In this document: piece after piece, positions 7,382 through 17,700 of the stretch
How positions within the stretch are numbered: the first letter of the stretch is position 1
How the letters are laid out: each line of letters begins with the position of its first letter
Source: an uncultured Chitinophaga sp.
GTDB lineage: Bacteria > Bacteroidota > Bacteroidia > Chitinophagales > Chitinophagaceae
DNA: 64,000 bases
Assembly: GCF_946479755.1 (NCBI RefSeq)
Contig: NZ_CAMLHC010000019.1
Location: 62,001 to 126,000, forward strand
Reading direction: 5' to 3'
Notes under the pieces: model-generated
Database searches by the model: none
The model's input: only the letters and a program-made list of their open reading frames with translations
What the model was told of the DNA's origin: nothing
Translations under genes and position numbers: made by a program

Positions 7382-9382
7382 TTATTTACCACTGTGTAAT
7401 TTTCGCTCCAGCATCTTCATAAAATATCCTCCCACCACACTTCTTGCCTGGAACCCCACTTTTTTTCCATCCAGGGTTTCGTGCCAGTCGCTCAGCGGAA
7501 CCCGTGTAGGCGTTTCAGTTATATACCTGTACAAAGGCTGTACAAAAGGTGTGATATCATCTCCCAGCACCGCTGTCCACATGATCCAGTCCGATTTCGT
7601 GTACGTCTTCCGGCTGTCGAGCGGCAAACCGAAAAGTTGTTGTTTTCCGAGATAATAGTCTATTTCTTTTTTATAAACAGCCTCTGGAAAGAGATGATAA
7701 TCAAGTACTTTATCCCATACCATATTATACTTCTGGCTCCAGGTACCTGGCTTTCCGAACGCCAGCGTGTAGTGGTCCCCGTCAGCTGCCAGCTCCAGCC
7801 ATCGTTTCGCCATATCACGGGCCTGATCATCATAGCGTGTAGCCGTCACCGTTTCTCCCAGCATACCTGCGAGCATTGCATAGGACTTTATACCCATAAT
7901 CGCTTTCAGCGAGAGGTTGGCGTTGCGTGCGAGGTGGCCGGCAAAATCATCGGTACATAACTGGTTGGCCGGGTCAAACCCTGCCTTCAGCAGATAGCCG
8001 GCCCAGGTGGTCAGTGTTTTCCAGTGTGCTTTAGCGTAGTCGGCATTACCTTCCGCTACTGCTATGGCGCCGGCGAGGATCAGCATATTGCCGGATTCTT
8101 CCACCGGCATATCTTCTCCGTACACCTGGCCGTTGGCCAATGGATAAGTACCCAGGTCGTGAGCAGCGAACGGTTTGGTATAGCGGCCGCTTTCAGAATA
8201 CTCAAAGATGCCGGTCATCATGCCTTTCAGCAGGTCCGGGTTATACAGGAGGAAAAGAGGAGCCGATGGATAGGTGACATCAACAGTATTGATACAGCCA
8301 TTGCTGAAATTTTCTTTGGAGAGGAATAAGAGCTCACCTTTAGGTCCCCTCACGAGCTTATGGGCGGCCACGCTCTGTCGGTAAGCCAGTTCGCACAAGG
8401 CGGCATACTGTTCTCCGCCGGCAGCCACTGCGTCATGATGCAGCTCCCTGTCAAATGTTTCGCACTGCTGCTGAATAGCCGCGTAGTCTTTCCACGCGGT
8501 ATTAAGCGCATTTTCGATAGTGGCTGCGGGACTGTCTTTCCACCACGCCTTCAGGTTAGTATGGAAATATTGAATAGCGTAGCCATCGTCATATCCCAGC
8601 AGGAACACCTGTTCTTTAGGCTCCGTGCCCACCATGCCCAAAGACACGCTGGTGCTCAGCATCTGTTGCCGGTCGCCTTTAGCCGGTGCGACTTTTTTGC
8701 CGGCAAACCGCTGCTCAGCATCTGCCGGTGAACTGACATACTGGGCAGCGCGGGCTGATTGTGGCACCCCCACGTACAGGTAGCCCCAGTCAATACGCAG
8801 ATCGTCGCCTTTCTTTTGTAAGACCGGTTGCAGCACTGTTCCGGCTTTCAGCAGCGACAGCTGGCCGTTGGCATACTGCTGCGTAGTAACCTGCTGCGAC
8901 GGCCCATTGACCGCCAGATCGGTGGAAGCGCCGAAATACACCTCCACGGCATGCTTCCGGCTGTCGGTGGCATGCGCGCAGTAGGAAATGTAAGATACCG
9001 GCCTGGACATCAACATCAGGTCACGCACCAGCAAGGGCGACGTGAACGTCAGCGTAAGCGCTACGGGGCCACACCGGAACTGGTAAACCGTCTGCGTGGC
9101 ATGAACGGCCACATCCGTCTGTTGTGCCGGCACGATGCCGGTTTCCGGCCCTGCCGCAGCACCGAGTACCCGGTAGGTCACCCCATCTACTTTCACCAGG
9201 CCGGACAATGCCTGTTGCGCCCCTGTCCAATGGACGGTAGCAGACTGATAAAGCGTGTCTGTAGCAGACCAGACGCTGAAATACGGATCATGGGTGATCA
9301 GCGGATAAGCGGGTGCTTTCTGCTGGGCTTGGACGTGGTATCCGGTGATACCTAAACAAAGCAGGACCAGGAGTTTCTTCAT
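7382..9382 (-). CDS. Secreted glutaminase-A-like protein (DUF4965/DUF5127/DUF1793 type)
   Basis: This 666-residue protein has a signal peptide (about 1-19, ending VQAQ). The mature start YPLITHDPYFSVWS is typical of the fungal GtaA-like glutaminase family. The protein continues with a beta-rich domain and then an (alpha/alpha) toroid-like half (about 330-660) with NCINTVDVTYPSAPLFL, DLGTYP and MPVEESGNML. Fungal relatives are extracellular glutaminases, but most bacterial members are untested and the fold also resembles glycosidases. It therefore acts outside the cytoplasm on glutamine, a glycan or a related amide. It is monocistronic, ending at the shared terminator. Confidence 0.82.
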   Translation of the reverse strand: MKKLLVLLCLGITGYHVQAQQKAPAYPLITHDPYFSVWSATDTLYQSATVHWTGAQQALSGLVKVDGVTYRVLGAAAGPETGIVPAQQTDVAVHATQTVYQFRCGPVALTLTFTSPLLVRDLMLMSRPVSYISYCAHATDSRKHAVEVYFGASTDLAVNGPSQQVTTQQYANGQLSLLKAGTVLQPVLQKKGDDLRIDWGYLYVGVPQSARAAQYVSSPADAEQRFAGKKVAPAKGDRQQMLSTSVSLGMVGTEPKEQVFLLGYDDGYAIQYFHTNLKAWWKDSPAATIENALNTAWKDYAAIQQQCETFDRELHHDAVAAGGEQYAALCELAYRQSVAAHKLVRGPKGELLFLSKENFSNGCINTVDVTYPSAPLFLLYNPDLLKGMMTGIFEYSESGRYTKPFAAHDLGTYPLANGQVYGEDMPVEESGNMLILAGAIAVAEGNADYAKAHWKTLTTWAGYLLKAGFDPANQLCTDDFAGHLARNANLSLKAIMGIKSYAMLAGMLGETVTATRYDDQARDMAKRWLELAADGDHYTLAFGKPGTWSQKYNMVWDKVLDYHLFPEAVYKKEIDYYLGKQQLFGLPLDSRKTYTKSDWIMWTAVLGDDITPFVQPLYRYITETPTRVPLSDWHETLDGKKVGFQARSVVGGYFMKMLERKLHSGK

Positions 9383-9711
9383 AACGGGAATATTAAGCGT
9401 ATTTTTTACAGTTATGAAAAATAATAACGTTTTTCAGGAAAGAAGCAGAAATATGACGAACGGTAACCATGATAGCCATGAGAATGACTGATTCCCCTGA
9501 TTCACGAAGATCAACGCGAAGATGCGCATACCGGGTTGACATTAAACTGCATTGCAGGCGCTGTTGACGGTGTGGGTGAAACAAAAAACGCAGACCCTGC
9601 AAACGCCTTGGAGGCCCTGAGAAGCCTTTTTAGTACGTTATTCAGATCTGCGCGTATCTTGAGTCAGATTATTTCGGAGCGCAAAAATAAACAATTAAAA
9701 TAAATTTTCAA
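9383..9711. other. 329-base intergenic region, possible dispersed element
   Basis: Both flanking genes are on the minus strand, so this holds the promoter of the glutaminase-like gene and the 3' end of the membrane-protein gene. I found no TAnnTTTG element. The part at 9462-9545 has two nearby cgaagat copies and looks unlike a promoter. It could be a relic or a dispersed intergenic element. The minus-strand open frame 9393-9602 is not convincing. Confidence 0.3.
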
Positions 9712-11034
9712 CTAAAACCAGATAAACCATTGTGGCTGCCAACGTATCAGGCTGGCGACAGCCCATATGATGGCGGCCATGCCCAGGCTGCCCAGCGCTT
9801 TGCGGTTTTTCCAGGAGTAGCCCAGCAGCACCGGTACCTCCCAGTATTTGACGATCACATACAGCAACAATCCGCCGAGACCGGTCCAGTTGAGCATCGG
9901 GATGGTCCGCTGGCCCCCCGCCAATACACAGGCGCACAACCAGCCTATGGTGAGTACCTGTAACCAGATATAGTTCGGCGTGCCGCAACGGGTCACCTCC
10001 TCGACAGACATCGGCAGCAACAGACAAGCCAGCAGTACCGACACGGCCACCAGCACCTGCGGCGGTACGGATGGCAGACATACCAATACGGTCCACAACA
10101 ACAGTGTGGCGGCAGTATACACGCCCAGCAACTTATCCGCCCGCCGGGATTCCGCCGGGAAAGGCAGTACCACCTTTTTCAATACCTTATGCAGATAAAC
10201 TACCGGCGGCAGCGTAAACAGGGCGATGATGCCCGGTACTATGACTTCATAGGCATACCAGTCCTCCGGCGCACGGAACATCAGCCACACCAGCGCCAGT
10301 GTAGCGCCCAGCGCCGGCAGTCCCACCTCTATGATGGCTTCTTTTACTGTGCCGCGCCTTTCCAGGTGGTCCACCACCTGCTCAAGATACCGTTTGATCA
10401 GGTCCTGTCGTGTAGCCACGGCCGTTAGCTGTGCCCATAAGGTAAAAACGGACACCTGCAGTACGATAGTCCGCAGTGTCTGATCGCCGATCAGCACTCC
10501 CCACCAGATACCGGCCACGCTGAGCGCCAGCAGCTCCCAGGTAAGCATCCGCGGTGAAAAAAGACGGTAGAACAGCCGGTACAGTTTGGCATACAACCAG
10601 CCGAAAATCCGGCTCCAGTAACGGCTCAACAGGTGGATCAGCGAATACGCTGCAATAAGTCCGGCCAGCCCGATCAGCATGCGGGAGGCAGTAAATACCC
10701 CACGTAAAGCCTGCAAGCGGGATGGTTTAGTGACTTTATATACCAGCTCCGTATTGTCCAGCAGCTCCCTGGCCAGTATCGTTGCCTGCTCAGGAGTTAC
10801 CCCCTTCAGCTCCTGCGCGTGCTGCCGCCAGAAGCTGTCGGCCACCGGTTGCCCCGCGTACGACTGCAACGTACCATATTGATAGAGTAATTTCTTTTGG
10901 GTAACAGAAAGCACCGACAAGGTGCGGGCGAGGTCATTATCGGTTGTTTGGGCGTATGCAGAACAGGTTAACATAACAATGATGACCATGATGACTGCTG
11001 ATCGGAGCCTACAGCTAATACTCATACAATTCAT
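9712..11034 (-). CDS. Multi-pass membrane protein, unknown function
   Basis: The protein has 440 residues from ATG 11034; an upstream TTG at 11070 is less likely. A signal-like N-terminus ends around CSAYAQ. A soluble segment follows (about 30-105, including ELLDNTELVYKV), then roughly ten hydrophobic helices to the C-terminus. Between helices 4 and 5 is a charged cytoplasmic stretch (DLIKRYLEQVVDHLERRG). The architecture of a periplasmic head with a membrane bundle recalls small mechanosensitive-channel relatives, but I could not find their conserved pore or beta domain. No function is assigned. Confidence 0.75.
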   Translation of the reverse strand: MNCMSISCRLRSAVIMVIIVMLTCSAYAQTTDNDLARTLSVLSVTQKKLLYQYGTLQSYAGQPVADSFWRQHAQELKGVTPEQATILARELLDNTELVYKVTKPSRLQALRGVFTASRMLIGLAGLIAAYSLIHLLSRYWSRIFGWLYAKLYRLFYRLFSPRMLTWELLALSVAGIWWGVLIGDQTLRTIVLQVSVFTLWAQLTAVATRQDLIKRYLEQVVDHLERRGTVKEAIIEVGLPALGATLALVWLMFRAPEDWYAYEVIVPGIIALFTLPPVVYLHKVLKKVVLPFPAESRRADKLLGVYTAATLLLWTVLVCLPSVPPQVLVAVSVLLACLLLPMSVEEVTRCGTPNYIWLQVLTIGWLCACVLAGGQRTIPMLNWTGLGGLLLYVIVKYWEVPVLLGYSWKNRKALGSLGMAAIIWAVASLIRWQPQWFIWF

Positions 11035-11121
11035 TTTCTTACAGATACATCCTGCAATATAAACAAACAAGCAGAGATCTCCGCTTACCGGCGCTGCCAG
11101 CTGTCATCATGGTCGTCAGCA

Positions 11122-13398
11122 TTACAATTTTTGAAGTGGTTGTCCTTTCACGCTATACTCCAGCTTCAGCGTGTATCCGCCGCCGCCTTCCACAAAATCT
11201 ACTTTGAGGGGATGCCAGCCTTTTTCCAAAGCAATCTGGCCGCTCTTCTGCAAGGGTGCGTGCCAGCCGTCATTATTCACCACTACCTTGTCGCCGATAT
11301 AGAGCATACCGCCGTCATCGCAGGTGAGGTAGAAGCTATAGATGCCTGTTTCCGGTGCATAGAAATATCCCTGCAGGCGGGCGCCAAAGGCTTCGCCGTG
11401 CCCCAGTCCTTCCGGGATGATCACTTTATCGGTGTGCAAAGTGCTGTCCGGCGTGGATTTTATCCTGGCGGTGGTTTTGAAGGCTCCTTTGAAATAGTCC
11501 AGCCGGAAGCCGGTGTCAGCGGGCTTTTCTGTCGTCGCTTTTGCATAGGCCTCCTGGCGGTAGCGGAGGGTATAGATATCCCCGCGGTTGCCCATCGGGC
11601 TGAAAGCCGCCAGCTTAAACGTCTGCGGTGCCGTTACCGGCAACACTGCAGGCAGTACCGGTGAATTCGGACCAGGGATGGTACCATCGGTCGTGTAACG
11701 TATAGTCATGCCGGTTAAAGGCGCTTTCACCTCCAGCATCCCTTTATCTACAAAAACATTATCTTCTGTAAAACCGTCCAGATCGGGCAAACGGTAATGA
11801 ACGCCCAGCTGGTCAAGGCGGGCATATTGTTCGTTGAGCCGTTGCAGGTAGTTATTATAATCCTGTTTATGCGTCCACAACACTTCCGCGAGGGCGGTCA
11901 TGCGGGGCATGAACATATAATCGGCCCTTTTTTCTGAAGGGATATATTCCGTCCAGATATTGGCCTGGGCGCCCATAATAGTTTTGGCTTCTTCGGCCGT
12001 CAGTCCTTTGGGCACCGGTTCAAAGTGGTATACATTGCCCAGGGAGTTCCGGTCAGGCTGCGCGTCGAAGTACAGCGGGTTGCCCGGTGTCATGATTACT
12101 TTATTACCGTGACGGGCTGCCTTCACTGGTGCATCGGGTACCCAGGCACGCCAGTACATGAGAATAGCGGTGGGGCTGATGCCTCCTTCCAGGATCTCGT
12201 CCCAGCCGATCAATACTTTCCCTTTGGCGTGGAAGAACTTCTCCATTCTTTTCACGAAGTAGCTCTGCAGCTCCTCAACGTTCTTCAGGTTGTTGGCTTT
12301 CATCACTTCAGCACAGGCCGGAGAAGCTGCCCAGCTGGTCTTTTCCACCTCATCAGCACCGAGGTGCATGTATTTGGAAGGGAAAAGTGCGGCGATCTCC
12401 GTATATACGTCTTCTGCAAAACGGAAGGTGCTTTCATTGCAAGGGCAGATGGGCGTGGAGAAATCCTTGCCCCAACCGGATTTACCGTCACAGGTGAGGA
12501 AAGGATAGGCACGGATGGCCGCCATCATATGTCCGGGCATGTCTATCTCCGGGATGATTTCCACGTGACGGGCGGCCGCGTAGGCAATGATATCTTTCAT
12601 CTGCGCCTGTGTATAGAAGCCACCATAGAGCGTTTTACCATCTTTCTGAATGATATGCTCCTGGTCGATCTCCATATCCGGGTTCTCTTTGGCTTTCTGC
12701 ATGCACACAGAATCCTGGTTGTTCAGCTCTCTCCAGGCACCGACGGTGGTCAGCAGCGGGTATTTTTTTATTTCGATGCGCCAGCCCTGGTCATCCGTCA
12801 GATGCAGGTGCAGCTTATTCATTTTATACAGTGCCAGCAGGTCGATGAATTTTTTCAGGTAGCTGACAGAAAAAAAGTGCCGGGACACGTCGAGGTGCAT
12901 ACCCCGCCAGCCGTATACCGGGTTGTCTTTCAGCTGCATCGCCGGAATGGCCACGGACCGGAGGCTGCCGGCAGTACGGCCTTCAATGGTGGACGGCATC
13001 AGCTGACGCAGGGTGACGATAGCCCGGAAAAAACCGGCGGGCGATTTAGCGCCAATCTGCAACTGCTGCGGTGTTACCTGCAGGGTATAATCTTCTTCTC
13101 CGGACAGGGTCATGTCCTGTTTCAGCACGATAGCATTGCCTGAAGCAGCGGTGGCAGTTTTTAACGTAGTACCGATGCCCTGTTTTACCAGCGCCTGCAG
13201 CTGAGCCACCTCATTGGCAAAGGGACGGGCATTGGCAGGCAATACCAGCCGGGTGCCGCCCGTAATGGTGAAGGCGCCCTCCATAGGGACCAACTGCTGC
13301 GGATAAGGAATAATCGGATAACGTTTTTCCTGGGCACGGGCGGTATGAAGCCCCATGCCCAACGCCAGAGACAGCGTCAGAACGAAAACTCTTCTCAT
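11122..13398 (-). CDS. Beta-N-acetylhexosaminidase (GH20) with PA14 domain
   Basis: This 758-residue secreted enzyme (signal peptide about 1-22) removes terminal GlcNAc/GalNAc from glycans or chitooligosaccharides. Domains in order: GH20b (about 25-155), the GH20 barrel (about 160-515), a chitobiase C-terminal segment (about 545-615, with DGTIPGPNSP), and a PA14 sugar-binding domain (about 628-758, DDGGMLYIGDK). The catalytic pair is Asp349-Glu350 in HLGADE. Further family motifs are HLHLTDDQGWR and PEIDMPGH. The ATG at 13398 is chosen over the TTG at 13431 because it opens a normal signal peptide and lies 35 bases below a -7 element. It fits with the sialidases and GH18 lipoprotein in stripping host-type glycans. 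Confidence 0.93.
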   Translation of the reverse strand: MRRVFVLTLSLALGMGLHTARAQEKRYPIIPYPQQLVPMEGAFTITGGTRLVLPANARPFANEVAQLQALVKQGIGTTLKTATAASGNAIVLKQDMTLSGEEDYTLQVTPQQLQIGAKSPAGFFRAIVTLRQLMPSTIEGRTAGSLRSVAIPAMQLKDNPVYGWRGMHLDVSRHFFSVSYLKKFIDLLALYKMNKLHLHLTDDQGWRIEIKKYPLLTTVGAWRELNNQDSVCMQKAKENPDMEIDQEHIIQKDGKTLYGGFYTQAQMKDIIAYAAARHVEIIPEIDMPGHMMAAIRAYPFLTCDGKSGWGKDFSTPICPCNESTFRFAEDVYTEIAALFPSKYMHLGADEVEKTSWAASPACAEVMKANNLKNVEELQSYFVKRMEKFFHAKGKVLIGWDEILEGGISPTAILMYWRAWVPDAPVKAARHGNKVIMTPGNPLYFDAQPDRNSLGNVYHFEPVPKGLTAEEAKTIMGAQANIWTEYIPSEKRADYMFMPRMTALAEVLWTHKQDYNNYLQRLNEQYARLDQLGVHYRLPDLDGFTEDNVFVDKGMLEVKAPLTGMTIRYTTDGTIPGPNSPVLPAVLPVTAPQTFKLAAFSPMGNRGDIYTLRYRQEAYAKATTEKPADTGFRLDYFKGAFKTTARIKSTPDSTLHTDKVIIPEGLGHGEAFGARLQGYFYAPETGIYSFYLTCDDGGMLYIGDKVVVNNDGWHAPLQKSGQIALEKGWHPLKVDFVEGGGGYTLKLEYSVKGQPLQKL

Positions 13399-13432
13399 AA
13401 AAATTCTTGTTATAGCATTGATTTCCAACAAG

Positions 13433-13440
13433 CAAACCTA
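13433..13440 (-). promoter_or_regulatory. -7 element of the GH20 gene
   Basis: On the minus strand this reads TAGGTTTG, a full match to TAnnTTTG, 34 bases before the chosen ATG. It supports that start over the TTG at 13431, which would begin within about two bases of the element. No clear -33 TTTG. Confidence 0.45.
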
Positions 13441-13492
13441 ACAAGAAAAGAAAGCGCTTCCTAATGGGATATTCCCCTTTTCGGGTTTTATT

Positions 13493-14098
13493 TTATAGGT
13501 CGGCCACTATTTTAAGGCGGTCGAAAAAAACGGATTCCTCCAGTTCCCGCACCTCCCCTGGCTGCATATCCCCCAGTTCCATGTCTTCGATGGACACTCG
13601 TACCAGGCGCTGGCAACGGTGCTTCAGCGCGCCCACCATCTTACGGACCTGGTGGTATTTGCCTTCTGTAAGTGTGATTAGCAGCCAGGTATGGGGCGCT
13701 TTCTCCGGGGGCTCCGATGGGCGGGCCAGCATGCCTTCCGGCTTCGACACGATCGTCACGCTGTGTGGCACCGCCACATAATGCATGTCCCGGGAAATAC
13801 GGATAGAAACGCCCTTCTGCAACCGTTGCAGCGTTTCAGGCAGCATGTGTCCTTTGACGCGCACCAGGTAGGTACGCTGGTGCGGCCGCTCTCCTTCAAA
13901 CAACAGCCGGGTCACTTTCTGGTTGGTGGTAAGCAACAACAACCCTTCCGAATGATTGTCCAGCCGGCCGATGGCATGTGTACCTTCCGGAAAAGAAAAA
14001 TCCAGGTCGCCCAGCAGTTTTACCTTTCCCTGATCGGGACTGATAAACTGGGAAACCATGTTATACGGTTTATAGATAATAAAATAACGGTGCACCAT
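13493..14098 (-). CDS. rluE: 23S rRNA pseudouridine synthase, RsuA/RluE family
   Basis: The protein has 201 residues from ATG 14098. It isomerises a uridine in rRNA to pseudouridine. It lacks an S4 domain, as RluE does, and starts directly in the catalytic domain (YFIIYKPYNM). The catalytic Asp47 lies in IGRLDNHSEGLLLLT, the motif II of the RsuA group. GKYHQVRKM near residue 160 is the second family signature. RluE modifies U2457 in E. coli; the exact target here is inference. The frame is open to 14200, but the extra residues look unrelated. It follows the hypothetical gene after 22 bases, probably as one unit. Confidence 0.9.
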   Translation of the reverse strand: MVHRYFIIYKPYNMVSQFISPDQGKVKLLGDLDFSFPEGTHAIGRLDNHSEGLLLLTTNQKVTRLLFEGERPHQRTYLVRVKGHMLPETLQRLQKGVSIRISRDMHYVAVPHSVTIVSKPEGMLARPSEPPEKAPHTWLLITLTEGKYHQVRKMVGALKHRCQRLVRVSIEDMELGDMQPGEVRELEESVFFDRLKIVADL

Positions 14099-14120
14099 GT
14101 GGCTGCAAATTAGGCACAAT

Positions 14121-14588
14121 TCAGCGGAATTTCCATAAAGGCTTTCCCGGAGGACGCTCGGGGCGGGACAAGGCGGGTGACTGTGTATACAATGGTTCAT
14201 TGGACAGGCATCCCAGCATCACCGGGGGGCCTGCGTGTTGAAACGGTGGGTAGCTATAAGGCTGGGCCAATATTATCCGCTGCAGAAAGTTTTTATCATA
14301 CAGCACAGACAGCAACGCATCTCCGGTGACCGGTAACCCATCGCCGGTAAACAGCAGGTCTTTCACATATACCGCGTACCGGGGATCATTTTCCCGGAGA
14401 CACTGATCGAACCAATCGTCTGCCGTGGCATCATTAGGGGCCTCCAGCATCTGCTGGAAATTATCGTTGACCAGCAACAGCACAGGGCTCAGGGAGGCCG
14501 GGCGATCGTTTTTTAAACCGGCCAGGTAATTCAGCATCCAGGAGTAATGGGTCATCAGTTCATTGGAAACATCCTCTAGTCCCCGCAT
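14121..14588 (-). CDS. Conserved hypothetical protein
   Basis: From ATG 14588 this encodes 155 residues, soluble and without a signal peptide. The N-terminal half is helical and acidic (DDWFDQCLREND). The C-terminal 40 residues are Pro-rich and probably disordered, ending PPGKPLWKFR. I recognise no family. A -7 element at 14628-14635 places the transcript start downstream of the TTG at 14630, which is why I prefer the ATG at 14588. It is the first gene of a two-gene unit with the pseudouridine synthase. Confidence 0.6.
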   Translation of the reverse strand: MRGLEDVSNELMTHYSWMLNYLAGLKNDRPASLSPVLLLVNDNFQQMLEAPNDATADDWFDQCLRENDPRYAVYVKDLLFTGDGLPVTGDALLSVLYDKNFLQRIILAQPYSYPPFQHAGPPVMLGCLSNEPLYTQSPALSRPERPPGKPLWKFR

Positions 14589-14627
14589 AGCAGTCGATAT
14601 TAGACTTATGTCCTTTGTGGTAAAAAC

Positions 14628-14635
14628 CAAACATA
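14628..14635 (-). promoter_or_regulatory. -7 element for the hypothetical/rluE unit
   Basis: The minus strand reads TATGTTTG, matching TAnnTTTG, 39 bases before the ATG at 14588. It overlaps the alternative TTG start and argues against it. Confidence 0.45.
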
Positions 14636-14663
14636 CTGAATATTGGTGATAAAAAAACGATCA

Positions 14664-14690
14664 TAAAAAACCCCGGGCCGAAGCCCGGGG
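14664..14690 (-). terminator. Rho-independent terminator of the DUF4132 gene
   Basis: An 8-base all-GC stem (ccccgggc/gcccgggg) with a four-base loop is followed on the minus strand by six T. It starts 16 bases after the stop of the 1677-residue gene. Confidence 0.88.
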
Positions 14691-14706
14691 CTACCTTTTG
14701 TATATC

Positions 14707-17700
14707 TTAATTTTGTGAAAGCTGCGATAATACCGTTGGGTCTTGTATCTCGTGGTCTCTGGCCAGTAGTAACACTTTGGAGATCAGTTCAGCAGACCTG
14801 GGGTCTTCATCCACAAACGGGAGGAAGATCCGGCCCCGGTGCTGCGAATGTACCGGCAGGATAGAAATGTACCGGCCCGGCAGCTGGTGCACCACTGCAC
14901 TTCCGAGGTGTACGCTGTACTCGCCCAGCTGGCCTTTGATCGTAGCATGGCTGCCGCTTACTTTTACGTTGCTCAGTTTAAAGAGCCGCAGCGTTTCTTC
15001 CAGCAGCACCTTCCGCATTTCGATGGAAGAGTGACTGGCTTCCGGGTCCACCCCGCCTACGTGGGCCACACTTACCACCAGGTCCAGGTCCCGCATCACC
15101 TCACTGAAAATCAGCGGAGAGATGTCTTTAAACGCTACCGGCTGATAGGTTTTGAGATCATGGAATTTAATGGTTTCCAGTGTAGGACTTTCCACTTCCG
15201 CGGGAGAAAACCAGTCGGCCATAGCATATATTTTTGCCACGAAACCTTCCTTGTGGAAGACTTTCTGCAGGCCCTCCTCATAGTCCACTTTCCAGCCTCT
15301 TGTTTTAAGCAGGGCGGTCGTCTGGGTGGGCTGCACCTGGTGACCGGCATAACGGCGGGACACAGACACCTCTTTCAGTTCATCTTCCAGCGGCACATAG
15401 AGCTCGCGGAATATCTGTTTAAAAGGCTGTTGTACGGATTTCTCGAAACAATAACGCTGGTAATCACTCCATACGCCTGCCTGATACAGGTCGCTGCTAT
15501 GGGCAATGCGGATGTTGTCTTTGCCGGCCAGTTTAGTCTGTTTGCCTTTGGCGTCTACCAGGCTACCGTTGTGATAGAAGCCGGATACCTTATCGGTCAT
15601 AAAGACCAGTTTCTCCAGGTGCCTGGAGATCACCGGGTGGTCGAACAGGGTGGTCAACTCCTCCAATGAGAACACGTCCCCACGCACCATGGCATCTTCC
15701 AGCCCTTTGCGGGAGCGGCGGAATTGTTCCCGCAATGTTTTTTTGTGCTCGTTGAGCTCCTCTATCTTCTTGTCTTTTTTATATTTCGGCGGAACGGCTT
15801 TCAGTTGTTTATCTCCTTTGAAAGCTACCACATCTGCCTGGCCCTCTTCATCGATCACCAGTCCGATCGTCACATCGTCGTACTGTACCTGTGTTTCTTT
15901 AGACAGGATGTTCTGTACCTGCCGCGTTTCCATGGCCCACGAAAGGCGTTGCGGATCGGCGTAGCCGGCGTTACGGGCCAGGTTCTCCATGGCGATGCGC
16001 AGCGCCAGCCCTTCGCTGGACTGCTTCTGGGCGCCAAACTGACGGCTTTCCTTTTTAAACTGCTGGAGATATTCATAGCGCGCCAGCACGTCTTTTTCTG
16101 CATTGGACTTGCTCAGCGGGATAAGGCCGTAGAGGCGCAGGTAGTCCTGGTCACGCTTCTCTTTTACTTTCTGCGTTACTTCCTTGATCTTCAAATCGCC
16201 GGTCATCACGTCGGCGTATAAACGTGCACGCCGATGTGCGTTTCCGTCGCTGATAAATTTAGCCGCTTCGTAAACGATGGCCCAGCGCTGTTTCCCCAGT
16301 TCTTTATAAGTACCGAGGAACCAGTCTTTGTCTACTGCACCGTCTTTGAAGTCCTGCAGGTCCACCGCGGAGTAACGCGCGATCTCACTTTCCGCTTCGG
16401 CGTTCTGTTCACTGCCGGCGGCTTTCGTGTGGGCGTGCATCCACCAGATAGCGGAGTCCAGGCCCTTCCAGCCGAGGTGCTGGCTCACGAACTTTTGCCA
16501 CTGTGGCGCATATACGGCGGCCTCTATCAGTTGGGCTTCTGTAAGTTTGATCTTCTTAACGGTCTCGTCAAACAGTGCCTGCGTATCTTCCGGAAGCGGG
16601 AAACAGCATTTCAGCAGCAGGCTGAATATTTTCTGTTTGCTCATCTCCGTGTTGCTATAGCTGTAGATGTAGCCCCTGTTGAGCGTTGTTTTCCCCAGGC
16701 CGGCCCATATCTCACCGAAACGGTGCACGCCATAAATCTTTTGCAGCGCCTGCACCATATGGGTGACCGGTGTACCGGAGTCCCCTCTTTTCAGTTCAAT
16801 ATCGAGGAGATGCTCCCTGACTTTGACGAACATCTTTTCCAGGAAAGGATGCGCTTCGAAATAGTTTTCCTGTTTTCTGGCGTGATGGTTATTGGCGCGG
16901 GACAATGTGCGCATATTTTCCGCGCTGATCAGTCCGCGGTACATCTCACTTTCCGGTATCAGTCCGGCTTCGAAGGCTTTGATGAAGACTTCCAGCGGGG
17001 GCAGATAAGCGCGGACCATCTCCGGCAAGCCACTAAACTGCCGCCAGTGGTACAGGTTCCAGCAATCCTGCAACAGCTGTTTGTCCGACGGTACGCCGTT
17101 GAGATAAGTCAGGAAAGTGCTTAACGTGGAGCTGCTTTGCCAGCCCGCTACCCCATTGTATGTTTTCTCGGAGGACTGTAGCATCTCCGGCGTCAGCGCA
17201 TTGAACACCCACTTACAGCCGCCCAGCAGGAATTCCTGCTGCTGTTCAAACGGGTGGATGATCTGCAGCGCCTTCGTTATTTTCAGTACCGGATCGTTGT
17301 ACTTATAACGACGGTTGTCTCTCAGCACTTCAGGGATAACCTCATCATAGGAAGGAAGATGCTGTTTCATTATGCTCCCTCCCAATACGCCGTCCTGAAT
17401 GTCGTACATGTCTCTTATCAGGACATTAATGATAAATAAGTCCCCCGGGGTAAGGCCGCTTTCCCGGTACCATTTGTCCCACACGTCCGGCAGCGGATAG
17501 TGCGCATATTCCTCTTCTTTCGAAGCGAATTTGTGCGTATATACTTTACTGTTCTGGAAGGTATTGCCCAGCAGTACCATAGACCTGGTGTTATCCCAGT
17601 TATCCACTTCATATTCGTGCGCTGCATGCTGTTGAAACAGATCATTCAACTGGATGAAACGCTCATGCAGCCTGGCCATCGGCATGGAGAAACCGAAGGG

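Noticed and set aside
9393..9602. A 69-residue minus-strand frame before the glutaminase-like gene
   Set aside because: No motif, no promoter, and composition of non-coding DNA.
12025..13143. A 372-residue open frame on the plus strand
   Set aside because: Antisense to the GH20 gene, whose catalytic motifs and domain order are all present.
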